A stretch of DNA of 5,721 bases from Gammaproteobacteria bacterium. GTDB lineage: Bacteria; Pseudomonadota; Gammaproteobacteria; DSM-16500. A program made the position numbers and the translations under genes. Under the pieces are notes generated by a model. It was not told the origin of the DNA. It did not search any database and saw nothing but the letters and a program-made list of their open reading frames with translations. This document shows, in pieces, positions 1 to 5,721 of the stretch (within the stretch, counting starts at the first letter, position 1; each line of letters begins with the position of its first letter). The stretch lies in the NCBI GenBank assembly GCA_009885665.1, contig VFKI01000005.1, positions 1-5,721 of the forward strand. The letters run 5' to 3'.

Positions 1-1609
1 ACAGACGTCTGATTGGCTACGCGCCAATGCCGATAAAATGGCGCGTGTGCTGTATCATTTTGGTAACTCCCCCTTTCATCAATATATGTTTTCGCTATTA
101 GCAGACGTCCCCGGAGCCATCGTCTTACATGATTTTTTCCTAAGTGGTATTCAAGCATGGCGCGAAAAAACCTGCGTCAAACCATATGCATGGACACAGG
201 CGCTCTACCATGCCCATGGTTATGCGGCCGTTCATGAACGTTATGATTCAACTGACAGCAACTCTGTCAAATTCAAGTACCCCGCCAACTTGGAGGTATT
301 GCAACAAGCCAATGGTGTCGTCGTTCATTCAACGTACTCAAAGCAGTTAGCGACGCAATGGTACGGCAATGCACTCAGTAACGATTGGCAATATATTCCT
401 CTGTTACGCGCCCCATCACACAAAAACAATACCTCCCGTCAAAAAATTCGGCACAATTTGGGCTTAAATAATGAAGACGTTGTGGTGTGCAGCTTTGGGA
501 TGCTTTATCCTACCAAGCTTTGTCAAGATTTACTCAAAGCATGGCTTGCTTCGGCTTTATCAAAAGATGAACACTGTATCCTTATTTTCGTTGGTGAGGC
601 ACCATCAAATGAATATACCCAAACACTATACAACATGATTGAAAACACGCATGCGCGTGTCATTATCACCGACTGGGTGGACACCGACACATTCAAACAA
701 TATCTAATCGCTGCAGATATGGCAGTACAACTGCGAACGCAATCACGTGGCGAAACATCCGCAGCAGTGCTTGACTGTATGAGTTACGGCTTGGCCACTA
801 TCGTCAATGCAAATGGCGCAATGGCTGAACTGCCAGCCGACACTGTTCACCGCCTAGCCGACAATTTTACCGAAGCCGAATTAATAACAGCCCTTGAAAC
901 GCTATGGAAAGACAGCAGCCAACGCGTAGCACTTGGCCAGCGTGCATATGATGAAATTCGCACACACCATAATCCACGCTTCTGTGCTGATCAATACGCT
1001 ATTGCAATTGAACATTTTTACGATAAAGCCCAAACAGAGAAACAAGCGCTGATCCATGCGATTACAGCACTAGACAACTACACGCCTGACGATGCAGAAT
1101 GCGCCACGCTAGCCGCTTGTATTACGCATAATATGCCCAGCAAAACTAACGTGCGTAAACTATACATCGACATCGCTGGCATGCAACGACAGCATACAGC
1201 GTCGCATACACACATCACCACACCTCAACACTTACTTAAATGGGTTATAGAACCTCCGCAAGGATTCCGCATTGAGCCGGTCTATTTTAATTCAGCCATC
1301 AATCAATACTGCCATGCACATCACTTTACGCTTAAGTTACTTGATTGCCCTACCGACTGGATAAAAGACGCGCCCATTGAAGCAACTTACCGCGATATTT
1401 TCTTGGCGTACAAATTGCCAAATATTGCATTCGCTGAATGCAATAACGCGCTCAGCCGATTGTATTGCAGCGGCGTTCAGGTGAGCCTGATTGAAAATCC
1501 GGTTACAATTCCGCCTGACGCTTCTTGCGACTCGCTACTTAGCTTCATGAAAACACATGTATGGCAACCCAATGAACACCCCTCTTCTTCCTCTAGTAAA
1601 ACTAACTGA
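1..1609 (+). CDS. GT4-type glycosyltransferase, 5'-partial, with a truncated second module at the C-terminus
   Basis: Probable cytoplasmic or membrane-associated glycosyltransferase of the GT-B fold (GT4-like) that adds a sugar to a surface glycan. The reading frame is open to the left edge (first whole codon at base 2), so the ATG at 38 is internal and the true start lies outside. Residues are counted from that ATG. Visible in order: FGNSPFH (8-14) and HDFFLSG (31-37), typical of N-terminal halves of O-antigen transferases; a nucleotide-sugar domain starting near RHNLGL (138-143), with FGMLYPTK (153-160), a VGE strand end (185-187), and SRGETSAAVLD (236-246) around the donor-binding glutamate E239. 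The second acid of the EX7E motif is Cys247. Residues about 374-500 resemble the beginning of a second GT module and then stop. The protein ends in a run of five serines. It lies 12 bp upstream of gmd and is probably co-transcribed with it. Donor and acceptor cannot be read from sequence; a GDP-sugar is plausible from context. Confidence 0.88.
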   Translation, partial: QTSDWLRANADKMARVLYHFGNSPFHQYMFSLLADVPGAIVLHDFFLSGIQAWREKTCVKPYAWTQALYHAHGYAAVHERYDSTDSNSVKFKYPANLEVLQQANGVVVHSTYSKQLATQWYGNALSNDWQYIPLLRAPSHKNNTSRQKIRHNLGLNNEDVVVCSFGMLYPTKLCQDLLKAWLASALSKDEHCILIFVGEAPSNEYTQTLYNMIENTHARVIITDWVDTDTFKQYLIAADMAVQLRTQSRGETSAAVLDCMSYGLATIVNANGAMAELPADTVHRLADNFTEAELITALETLWKDSSQRVALGQRAYDEIRTHHNPRFCADQYAIAIEHFYDKAQTEKQALIHAITALDNYTPDDAECATLAACITHNMPSKTNVRKLYIDIAGMQRQHTASHTHITTPQHLLKWVIEPPQGFRIEPVYFNSAINQYCHAHHFTLKLLDCPTDWIKDAPIEATYRDIFLAYKLPNIAFAECNNALSRLYCSGVQVSLIENPVTIPPDASCDSLLSFMKTHVWQPNEHPSSSSSKTN

Positions 1610-1621
1610 GATTTTTGTCAT

Positions 1622-2656
1622 ATGAAAATTGCAATTGTTACCGGCATCACCGGACAAGATGGCGCATACCTCGCGCAACTTCTGCTTGAAAAAAATTATA
1701 CCGTATACGGCACTTATCGCCGCACCAGTTCAACTAATTTTTGGCGTATCGAAGAATTAGGTATTCATCAGCACCCTAGCCTACACTTGGTTGAGTATGA
1801 TTTAACCGACCAATCCACTGCTATCCGCTTGCTAAAAAATACCGGCGCAACAGAAGTATACAATCTCGCAGCGCAAAGCTTCGTGGGCGTCTCATTTGAT
1901 CAGCCCCTTACCACAGCTGAAATCACCGGCATCGGTCCATTGAATCTGCTTGAAGCGATCCGCACCGTCAATCCCGACATCCGTTTTTACCAGGCATCGA
2001 CATCCGAAATGTTTGGTAAAGTGCAAACCATTCCACAAACTGAAGCAACCCCATTTTATCCTCGTAGCCCATATGGTGTAGCAAAATTATTTGCCCATTG
2101 GATTACCGTCAATTATCGCGAAAGCTATAACATTTTTGGCTGTAGTGGTATTTTGTTTAATCACGAATCTCCGCTGCGCGGACGCGAATTTGTTACCCGT
2201 AAAATCACAGACAGTGTCGCCAAAATCCACCTGAATAAATTAGACGTACTTGAGCTGGGCAATCTAGATGCAAAACGTGACTGGGGATTTGCGCGTGAGT
2301 ATGTGGATGGCATGTGGCGTATGCTACAAGCTGACACCCCAGATACGTATGTATTGGCAACAAATCGTACCGAAACCGTCAGAGATTTTGTCAGTATGGC
2401 GTTTCGTGCAGCTGGCTATCAGTTAACTTTCGAAGGTCATGCTGAAAACGAAATTGGCATAGATACCGCCACAGGCAAAACACTGGTGCGCATAAATCCC
2501 AAATTTTATCGCCCAGCAGAAGTTGAACTGTTAATTGGCGATCCAACACATGCCAAACAAAAGCTCGGCTGGGAGCCAACTACTTCGCTGGAGTCGCTTT
2601 GCCAAATCATGGTAGAAGCGGATCTACGTCGCAATCAACAAGGATTTTCATTTTGA
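1622..2656 (+). CDS. gmd: GDP-mannose 4,6-dehydratase
   Basis: Cytoplasmic extended short-chain dehydrogenase that converts GDP-D-mannose to GDP-4-keto-6-deoxy-D-mannose, the branch-point intermediate for GDP-D-rhamnose, GDP-L-fucose and related sugars. At 344 residues it appears full length. The Rossmann nucleotide loop is GITGQDG (8-14), followed by the RRTSS segment (33-37) that in this family contacts the NADP phosphate. NLAAQS lies at 81-86. The catalytic set is complete: T127 and E129 in STSEMFG, Y151 and K155 in YGVAK, with the same Thr-to-Tyr spacing of 24 as the E. coli enzyme. The family segment NHESPLRG (180-187) followed by FVTRKI (190-195) is intact, as are GNLDAKRDWG (213-222) and RPAEVE (297-302). 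The ATG at 1622 places the protein at the usual MKxAxVTG start; only a weak GAGA (1608-1611) precedes it, overlapping the stop of the upstream gene, which suggests translational coupling. The stop overlaps the next gene's ATG. Confidence 0.97.
   Translation: MKIAIVTGITGQDGAYLAQLLLEKNYTVYGTYRRTSSTNFWRIEELGIHQHPSLHLVEYDLTDQSTAIRLLKNTGATEVYNLAAQSFVGVSFDQPLTTAEITGIGPLNLLEAIRTVNPDIRFYQASTSEMFGKVQTIPQTEATPFYPRSPYGVAKLFAHWITVNYRESYNIFGCSGILFNHESPLRGREFVTRKITDSVAKIHLNKLDVLELGNLDAKRDWGFAREYVDGMWRMLQADTPDTYVLATNRTETVRDFVSMAFRAAGYQLTFEGHAENEIGIDTATGKTLVRINPKFYRPAEVELLIGDPTHAKQKLGWEPTTSLESLCQIMVEADLRRNQQGFSF
2640..2644 (+). promoter_or_regulatory. Ribosome binding site deciding the rmd start
   Basis: AAGGA lies inside the last codons of gmd, 11 bases before the ATG at 2656. 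It supports that ATG over an in-frame ATG at 2599, which would add 19 residues with no family resemblance and a 58-bp overlap with gmd. Confidence 0.6.
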
Positions 2657-3555
2657 TGGAAAAACTACCCCGTGGTCGAGCACTCATCACCGGCAGCGAA
2701 GGTTTTACGGGTTTTTATATGGCAGCTGAGCTGGCAGCTGCCGGCTATGAAGTGTATGGACTGGGCACACAGCCCAGCACAAACCCAAATTATTATCAAA
2801 CTGATCTGACCGACCGACTCAGCCTTCAAAAAGTTATACAGCAGATTGCTCCCGAGGTCGTGATCCATCTTGCAGCGCTGGCCTATGTTGCCAGCGATGA
2901 TCCAACTGCTTTTTATCGTGTTAATTTAATCGGCACACGCAATCTATTAGAAGCGCTAAACAGTCTAACGCAGACCCCGCGTCATATATTGCTCACCAGT
3001 AGCGCTAACGTATATGGGAATACAAGACAAGGAAAGCTCGATGAAAGCATCCCGCCTAATCCGGCTAATGATTACGCTGTTAGCAAATTAGCAATGGAAT
3101 ATATGGCGAAATTGTGGCTCGACAAACTTCCCATCACCATTGCGCGGCCTTTTAACTATACCGGCGTAGGCCAAAAAGCATTTTTCTTAATCCCCAAAAT
3201 CGTTGCTCACTTTAAACAACGCGCAAAAATGATTGAGTTGGGCAACCTAGATGTTTGGCGAGATTTCGGTGATGTGCGCGCTGTCGTCTATGCTTATCGC
3301 CGGTTACTTGAAACCAAAGCAATGGGAAAAATAGTGAATGTATGCACTGGCTTGAGTTATTCATTGCGTGACGTCGTCACGTTATGCGAAGAAATCTGCC
3401 AACATTCTCTTGAAATTAAAGTAAACCCTATGTTTGTGCGCGATAATGAAGTGAAATCTCTTTATGGCGACGCCACTCAGCTACGCACCTTGATTGGTGA
3501 TTGGCAACCGCCCGCACTGGTAGACACCTTGCGCTGGATGATCGAGAGCCACTGA
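2656..3555 (+). CDS. rmd: GDP-4-keto-6-deoxy-D-mannose reductase (GDP-D-rhamnose-forming), Rmd-like
   Basis: NAD(P)H-dependent extended SDR enzyme of 299 residues that most likely reduces the Gmd product at C4 to give GDP-D-rhamnose in the cytoplasm. The Rossmann loop is GSEGFTG (13-19), then HLAA (71-74). The catalytic set is S116 in TSSANVYG (114-121), Y140 and K144 in YAVSK. ARPFNYTGVGQ (163-173) and LGNLDVWRDFGDV (195-207) resemble the matching segments of Pseudomonas Rmd (ARPFNHIGPGQ; VGDIDVSRDFLDV, recalled, not aligned). GDP-L-fucose synthase (Fcl) is less likely because its characteristic central segments are not seen. A GDP-6-deoxy-D-talose-forming reductase cannot be excluded, since C4 stereochemistry is hard to read from sequence. 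The ATG overlaps the gmd stop by one base (TGATG), so the two are translationally coupled and act in sequence. The last 75 bp are also read on the other strand as the 3' end of wecB. Confidence 0.85.
   Translation: MEKLPRGRALITGSEGFTGFYMAAELAAAGYEVYGLGTQPSTNPNYYQTDLTDRLSLQKVIQQIAPEVVIHLAALAYVASDDPTAFYRVNLIGTRNLLEALNSLTQTPRHILLTSSANVYGNTRQGKLDESIPPNPANDYAVSKLAMEYMAKLWLDKLPITIARPFNYTGVGQKAFFLIPKIVAHFKQRAKMIELGNLDVWRDFGDVRAVVYAYRRLLETKAMGKIVNVCTGLSYSLRDVVTLCEEICQHSLEIKVNPMFVRDNEVKSLYGDATQLRTLIGDWQPPALVDTLRWMIESH
3481..3555. other. Tail-to-tail coding overlap of rmd and wecB
   Basis: Both strands are coding here: the last 24 codons plus stop of rmd on the + strand, and the last 24 codons plus stop of wecB on the - strand (its TAG is the complement of 3481-3483). 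There is no intergenic space, so no classical terminator separates the two converging transcription units. The rmd side looks like a normal family C-terminus (GDWQPPALVDTLRWM), whereas the wecB side is a tail beyond the normal domain end. Confidence 0.85.
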
Positions 3556-4683
3556 GCACTGTTCAATCAGAGCATTAGCCAATATAGCAGCAATTTGATT
3601 TGCCGCTGTACCATCGCCATACGGATTGGGTTGCTGCAACAATGCCTTACGTTTCTCTGGCGCATTTAGCCATGCTTCTGCCGCAGCAATAATACGTGCC
3701 GGTTGCGTACCGGTCAGATGCGCAAAACCTGCGTCAATACCTTCACGTCGTTCCGTATAATCACGTAAAACGATCGCCGGCACACCAAACGAAGGCGCTT
3801 CTTCCTGTATGCCACCCGAGTCAGTCAACACCAAGCAGCATTGACTTAATATATACAATAATGTTTCATAATCCAGCGGCTCCACCAGGTTTACATTACG
3901 GATATCCGACAATGCTGCAAAAATAGCATCGCGCACCATGGGATTGGGATGAACGGGCAATATAAACTGACAGTGCGCATATCGCTGACAAAGCGTACGC
4001 AACGCTTTGCAAATATCCGCTAACGGTTCACCAAAACTTTCACGTCTATGTGTCGTGACTAATATCCAAGGCGATTGCGTTGACGGTGATAAATGTGCAA
4101 GTGACGCAGGCAACACGGGCAAACGTTGCTGCCAGCGCTGACGAATCAGATGCAAAGCATCTACCACCGTGTTGCCCGTCACATAAATATGATCTGCTGG
4201 TATATTTTCACGTTGCAAATCTTCCGCCGCACGCTGGGTCGGGGCAAAATGCAAGCGCGTCATACGCGCCAATAATTGTCGATTCAATTCTTCCGGAAAA
4301 GGACTGTCTAATCGGTGGGTGCGTAATCCCGCTTCGACATGGGCAACTGGGATATGTTGATAAAAAGCAGCTAATCCACCCATCAGCGCTGATGTCGTAT
4401 CGCCTTGCACAATCACATAATCAGGCCGATGCGCTGTCAATACTGCAGACAAAGCTTCCATCAAACGCGCGGTTAAACCCGACAAAGTCTGATTGGCTTG
4501 CATGATGCTTAAGTCAATATCAGGTTGCAGCGCAAAAATATCCAATGCTTGCTGCAATAACCCTTTATGTTGCCCCGTTGCACACACCATCACTTGCCAG
4601 CCTGACTGCTGGCGACATGCGTGTATTACCGGCGCCAACTTAACAACTTCCGGGCGCGTTCCTACAACTACCATGATTCGCAT
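3481..4683 (-). CDS. wecB: UDP-N-acetylglucosamine 2-epimerase, non-hydrolysing
   Basis: Cytoplasmic GT-B-fold enzyme that interconverts UDP-GlcNAc and UDP-ManNAc, supplying ManNAc or ManNAcA for surface glycans. At 400 residues it exceeds the roughly 375 of E. coli WecB. Family signatures are intact: GTRPE (8-12) with K15, QGDTTS (93-98, D95), HVEAGLRT (115-122), SPFPEELNR (127-135, E131), THRRESFG (211-218, H212), HPNP (245-248), TDSGGIQEE (287-295) and NPYGDG (353-358). The usual TERPE is TERRE here (310-314). The conserved domain ends near residue 371; residues 377-400 are encoded by the antisense of rmd. The ATG at 4683 is chosen because AGGA sits 7 bases upstream and MRIMVVVGTRPE fits the family start; M4 would be a poorer choice. 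It lies 178 bp downstream of manC on the same strand, with a possible terminator between, so it may have its own promoter. A hydrolysing epimerase is unlikely given the overall match. Confidence 0.95.
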   Translation of the reverse strand: MRIMVVVGTRPEVVKLAPVIHACRQQSGWQVMVCATGQHKGLLQQALDIFALQPDIDLSIMQANQTLSGLTARLMEALSAVLTAHRPDYVIVQGDTTSALMGGLAAFYQHIPVAHVEAGLRTHRLDSPFPEELNRQLLARMTRLHFAPTQRAAEDLQRENIPADHIYVTGNTVVDALHLIRQRWQQRLPVLPASLAHLSPSTQSPWILVTTHRRESFGEPLADICKALRTLCQRYAHCQFILPVHPNPMVRDAIFAALSDIRNVNLVEPLDYETLLYILSQCCLVLTDSGGIQEEAPSFGVPAIVLRDYTERREGIDAGFAHLTGTQPARIIAAAEAWLNAPEKRKALLQQPNPYGDGTAANQIAAILANALIEQCSVALDHPAQGVYQCGRLPITNQGA

Positions 4684-4690
4684 AACATCA

Positions 4691-4694
4691 TCCT
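4691..4694 (-). promoter_or_regulatory. Ribosome binding site of wecB
   Basis: AGGA on the - strand (TCCT on the + strand), separated by 7 bases from the ATG at 4683. The spacing is good and supports MRIMVVVG as the true N-terminus. Confidence 0.65.
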
Positions 4695-4719
4695 ATCCCG
4701 ACATTCCGCACCTTTGTCT

Positions 4720-4743
4720 TTTTTAACAACACTTTTTAACAAC
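4720..4743. repeat. 11-bp direct repeat in the wecB leader
   Basis: TTTTTAACAAC occurs at 4720-4730 and again, identically, at 4733-4743, separated by AC (period 13). Read in the direction of wecB it is GTTGTTAAAAA twice, 37 to 60 bases before the start codon. A GTTAAAAA at 4791-4798 matches part of the motif in the opposite orientation. It could be a protein-binding site, part of an untranslated leader, or a chance or slippage product in AT-rich DNA. The repeat itself is certain; a function is not. Confidence 0.6.
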
Positions 4744-4788
4744 TGCATGCTATCCATGCGCAGACAAGTCATTCGAAAAATATAAAAT

Positions 4789-4816
4789 ATGTTAAAAATC
4801 AACGCTATACAGTAAA
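4789..4816 (-). promoter_or_regulatory. Weak candidate promoter for wecB
   Basis: On the - strand, TTTACT (complement of 4811-4816) and TAACAT (complement of 4789-4794) each match 4 of 6 positions of the sigma-70 consensus and are 16 bases apart, in an AT-rich stretch just past the possible manC terminator. The match is poor and such hits are common in AT-rich DNA. It is listed only because wecB would need a promoter here if the upstream terminator works. Confidence 0.2.
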
Positions 4817-4824
4817 CCCGTCTC

Positions 4825-4854
4825 AAAAAGTCATCGGCAGTTTGATGATTTTTT
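4825..4854 (-). terminator. Possible intrinsic terminator after manC
   Basis: Eight bases past the manC stop is an inverted repeat: TCATC (4831-4835) and GATGA (4844-4848) around an 8-base loop, flanked by AAAAA (4825-4829) and TTTTTT (4849-4854). On the - strand the hairpin is followed by C and then five T. The flanking A and T runs can extend the stem past one mismatched pair. The GC content of the stem is low, so it may be leaky. The structure is nearly symmetrical and forms slightly better on the + strand, where the odd pair is a G-U wobble. Confidence 0.45.
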
Positions 4855-4861
4855 ATATCTA

Positions 4862-5721
4862 CTACTGACGAGGTTGCTCAACCCGATCATACACATCTTC
4901 AAAACGTACAATATCATCTTCGCCTAAATAACTGCCAGCCTGCACTTCGATGACGTGCAACGGTTCCTGGGTTGGATTACTGAGACGATGGCGCGTTTCT
5001 TTTTCAATATACGTTGATTGATTGGCTTCCAATCTAAACATTTCATCGCCATTGACCACTTCCGCCACACCACTTACCACCACCCAGTGTTCCGCACGCT
5101 GATGATGCAGCTGCAATGACAGTTTTGCGCCTGGATTTACCATAATATGCTTTACTTGATAACCCGGTCCAACTGATAGGCTTTCATAAAATCCCCATGG
5201 GCGAAAAACTTTTTTGTGATTTCTCGCAACATCACCACCCGTTTTGCCGGTTTTTAATTGAGCAACAAGCTGCTTCACATCTTGGGAATATTTTTTATCC
5301 GCCACCAATACGGCATCATCCGTACTGACAACAATTTGATCTTGCAAGCCCAACACCGCAATCAATCGACTGTCAGCACTCAAGAAACAATTTTGACTGT
5401 CACGCGCAATCACATTGCCGCGCATCACATTATTGTTTTCATCTGCTACGCCAGATTCTGCCACTGACGACCAACACCCTAAATCATTCCAATGTAAATT
5501 TAAAGGAATCATCGCTGCCCGGCGCGTATGCTCCATCACTGCATAATCAATCGATTCGCTGCGACTGTGCGCAAAACTTTCTGTATGAATACGCAAAAAA
5601 TCATTGCGCTTTTCTGATTTTTGAAAAGCTTCATTCGTCACATCATAAATATCCGATGCGGTATTTTTCAACTCATCTAAATAAGCCGTCGGCGTAAACA
5701 AGAACATGCCACTGTTCCAAA
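4862..5721 (-). CDS. manC: Mannose-1-phosphate guanylyltransferase / mannose-6-phosphate isomerase, 5'-partial (C-terminal part)
   Basis: Bifunctional cytoplasmic enzyme (ManC/AlgA/CpsB/WbpW type) that makes mannose-6-P from fructose-6-P and GDP-mannose from mannose-1-P, so it supplies the Gmd substrate. The frame is open through the right edge: WNSG is read just before the ATG at 5707, giving the family motif WNSGMFLF, so that ATG is internal. About 285 of the usual 470-480 residues are visible; the N-terminal pyrophosphorylase signature lies outside. Counting from the internal Met: SIDYAVMEHT (52-61) and WNDLGCWSSV (73-82) end the nucleotidyltransferase part, a linker follows at 150-166, and VFRPWGFYE (167-175) opens the cupin isomerase domain. 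The metal-site motif QLHHQRAEHWVVVSG (199-213) supplies H201 or H202, E206 and H207; H240 and YLGEDDIVR (260-268) follow. The protein ends normally. It is transcribed toward wecB and convergent with the gmd-rmd operon it serves. Confidence 0.95.
   Translation of the reverse strand, partial: WNSGMFLFTPTAYLDELKNTASDIYDVTNEAFQKSEKRNDFLRIHTESFAHSRSESIDYAVMEHTRRAAMIPLNLHWNDLGCWSSVAESGVADENNNVMRGNVIARDSQNCFLSADSRLIAVLGLQDQIVVSTDDAVLVADKKYSQDVKQLVAQLKTGKTGGDVARNHKKVFRPWGFYESLSVGPGYQVKHIMVNPGAKLSLQLHHQRAEHWVVVSGVAEVVNGDEMFRLEANQSTYIEKETRHRLSNPTQEPLHVIEVQAGSYLGEDDIVRFEDVYDRVEQPRQ

Noticed and set aside
3..10. Palindrome AGACGTCT at the left edge
   Set aside because: It is an eight-base palindrome inside coding sequence with no partner structure, as expected by chance.
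38..40. ATG at 38 as the true start of the glycosyltransferase
   Set aside because: The frame is open back to the window edge, and the residues before the Met (TSDWLRANADK) read as natural protein. The first visible motif lies only eight residues after it, too close for a complete N-terminus of this family.
2599..2655. Upstream in-frame ATG for rmd at 2599
   Set aside because: It would add 19 residues unlike the family and overlap gmd by 58 bp, whereas ATG 2656 has AAGGA upstream and a TGATG junction with gmd.
2656..3555. GDP-L-fucose synthase (fcl) as the identity of the reductase
   Set aside because: The central and C-terminal segments (ARPFNYTGVGQ, GNLDVWRDF) fit Rmd-type reductases better. 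The call is from memory of the families and remains open to a tree test.
3696..3926. Other short open frames opposite or within the five genes (144-350, 2391-2579, 2665-2868, 3696-3926, 4493-4726, 5258-5467)
   Set aside because: All lie inside or mostly inside strongly supported genes, have no motif, and are explained as out-of-frame shadows. The one at 4493-4726 extends slightly into the wecB leader but starts inside wecB.
4080..4505. 141-codon open frame on the + strand, opposite wecB
   Set aside because: It is fully antisense to a well-conserved enzyme, and its translation has no recognisable motif and unnatural composition. It is a shadow of wecB.
4745..4759. GCATG/CATGC inverted repeat in the spacer
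   Set aside because: It has only five pairs around a five-base loop with no T-run, so it is too weak to call a terminator or operator by itself.
5705..5707. ATG at 5707 as the true start of manC
   Set aside because: It is the Met inside the WNSGMFLF motif, which lies well inside the nucleotidyltransferase domain. The codons before it in the window read WNSG.
1..5721. CRISPR arrays, insertion sequences, tRNA or rRNA genes, defence genes
   Set aside because: No regularly spaced repeats, transposase motifs, terminal inverted repeats or cloverleaf-like stretches were seen. Almost the whole window is accounted for by five sugar-metabolism genes.

Overview
The window is a slice of a bacterial surface-polysaccharide (O-antigen or exopolysaccharide type) locus. 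It probably comes from a Gram-negative proteobacterium of moderate to low GC: genes are tightly packed, Shine-Dalgarno sites are recognisable, and the enzyme set resembles the Pseudomonas A-band/common-antigen pathway. The lineage is inferred from protein style only. No rRNA, tRNA or marker gene is present to fix it.

Layout: two converging groups of genes. On the + strand are a GT4-type glycosyltransferase that runs in from the left edge (to 1609), then gmd (1622-2656) and an rmd-like reductase (2656-3555). The spacing is 12 bp, then a 1-base stop/start overlap, so the three look like one operon. On the - strand are the C-terminal part of manC/algA, which runs in from the right edge (stop at 4862), and wecB (4683-3481). 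A 178-bp spacer between them holds a possible terminator, an 11-bp direct repeat and the wecB ribosome binding site. The groups meet tail to tail, with wecB and rmd overlapping by 75 bp.

How the genes fit together: ManC makes mannose-6-P from fructose-6-P and GDP-mannose from mannose-1-P. Gmd dehydrates GDP-mannose to GDP-4-keto-6-deoxymannose. The Rmd-like reductase most likely reduces that to GDP-D-rhamnose. WecB separately makes UDP-ManNAc from UDP-GlcNAc. The glycosyltransferase presumably adds one of these sugars, or a related one, to the growing glycan. The phosphomannomutase, any UDP-ManNAc dehydrogenase and the export genes are not in the window.

The individual enzymes are of known families, and I found no convincing new system. 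The points most worth a second look are a glycosyltransferase C-terminus that looks like the stump of a second GT module, the convergent wecB/rmd overlap with a WecB tail read from the antisense of rmd, and the repeat-bearing wecB leader.
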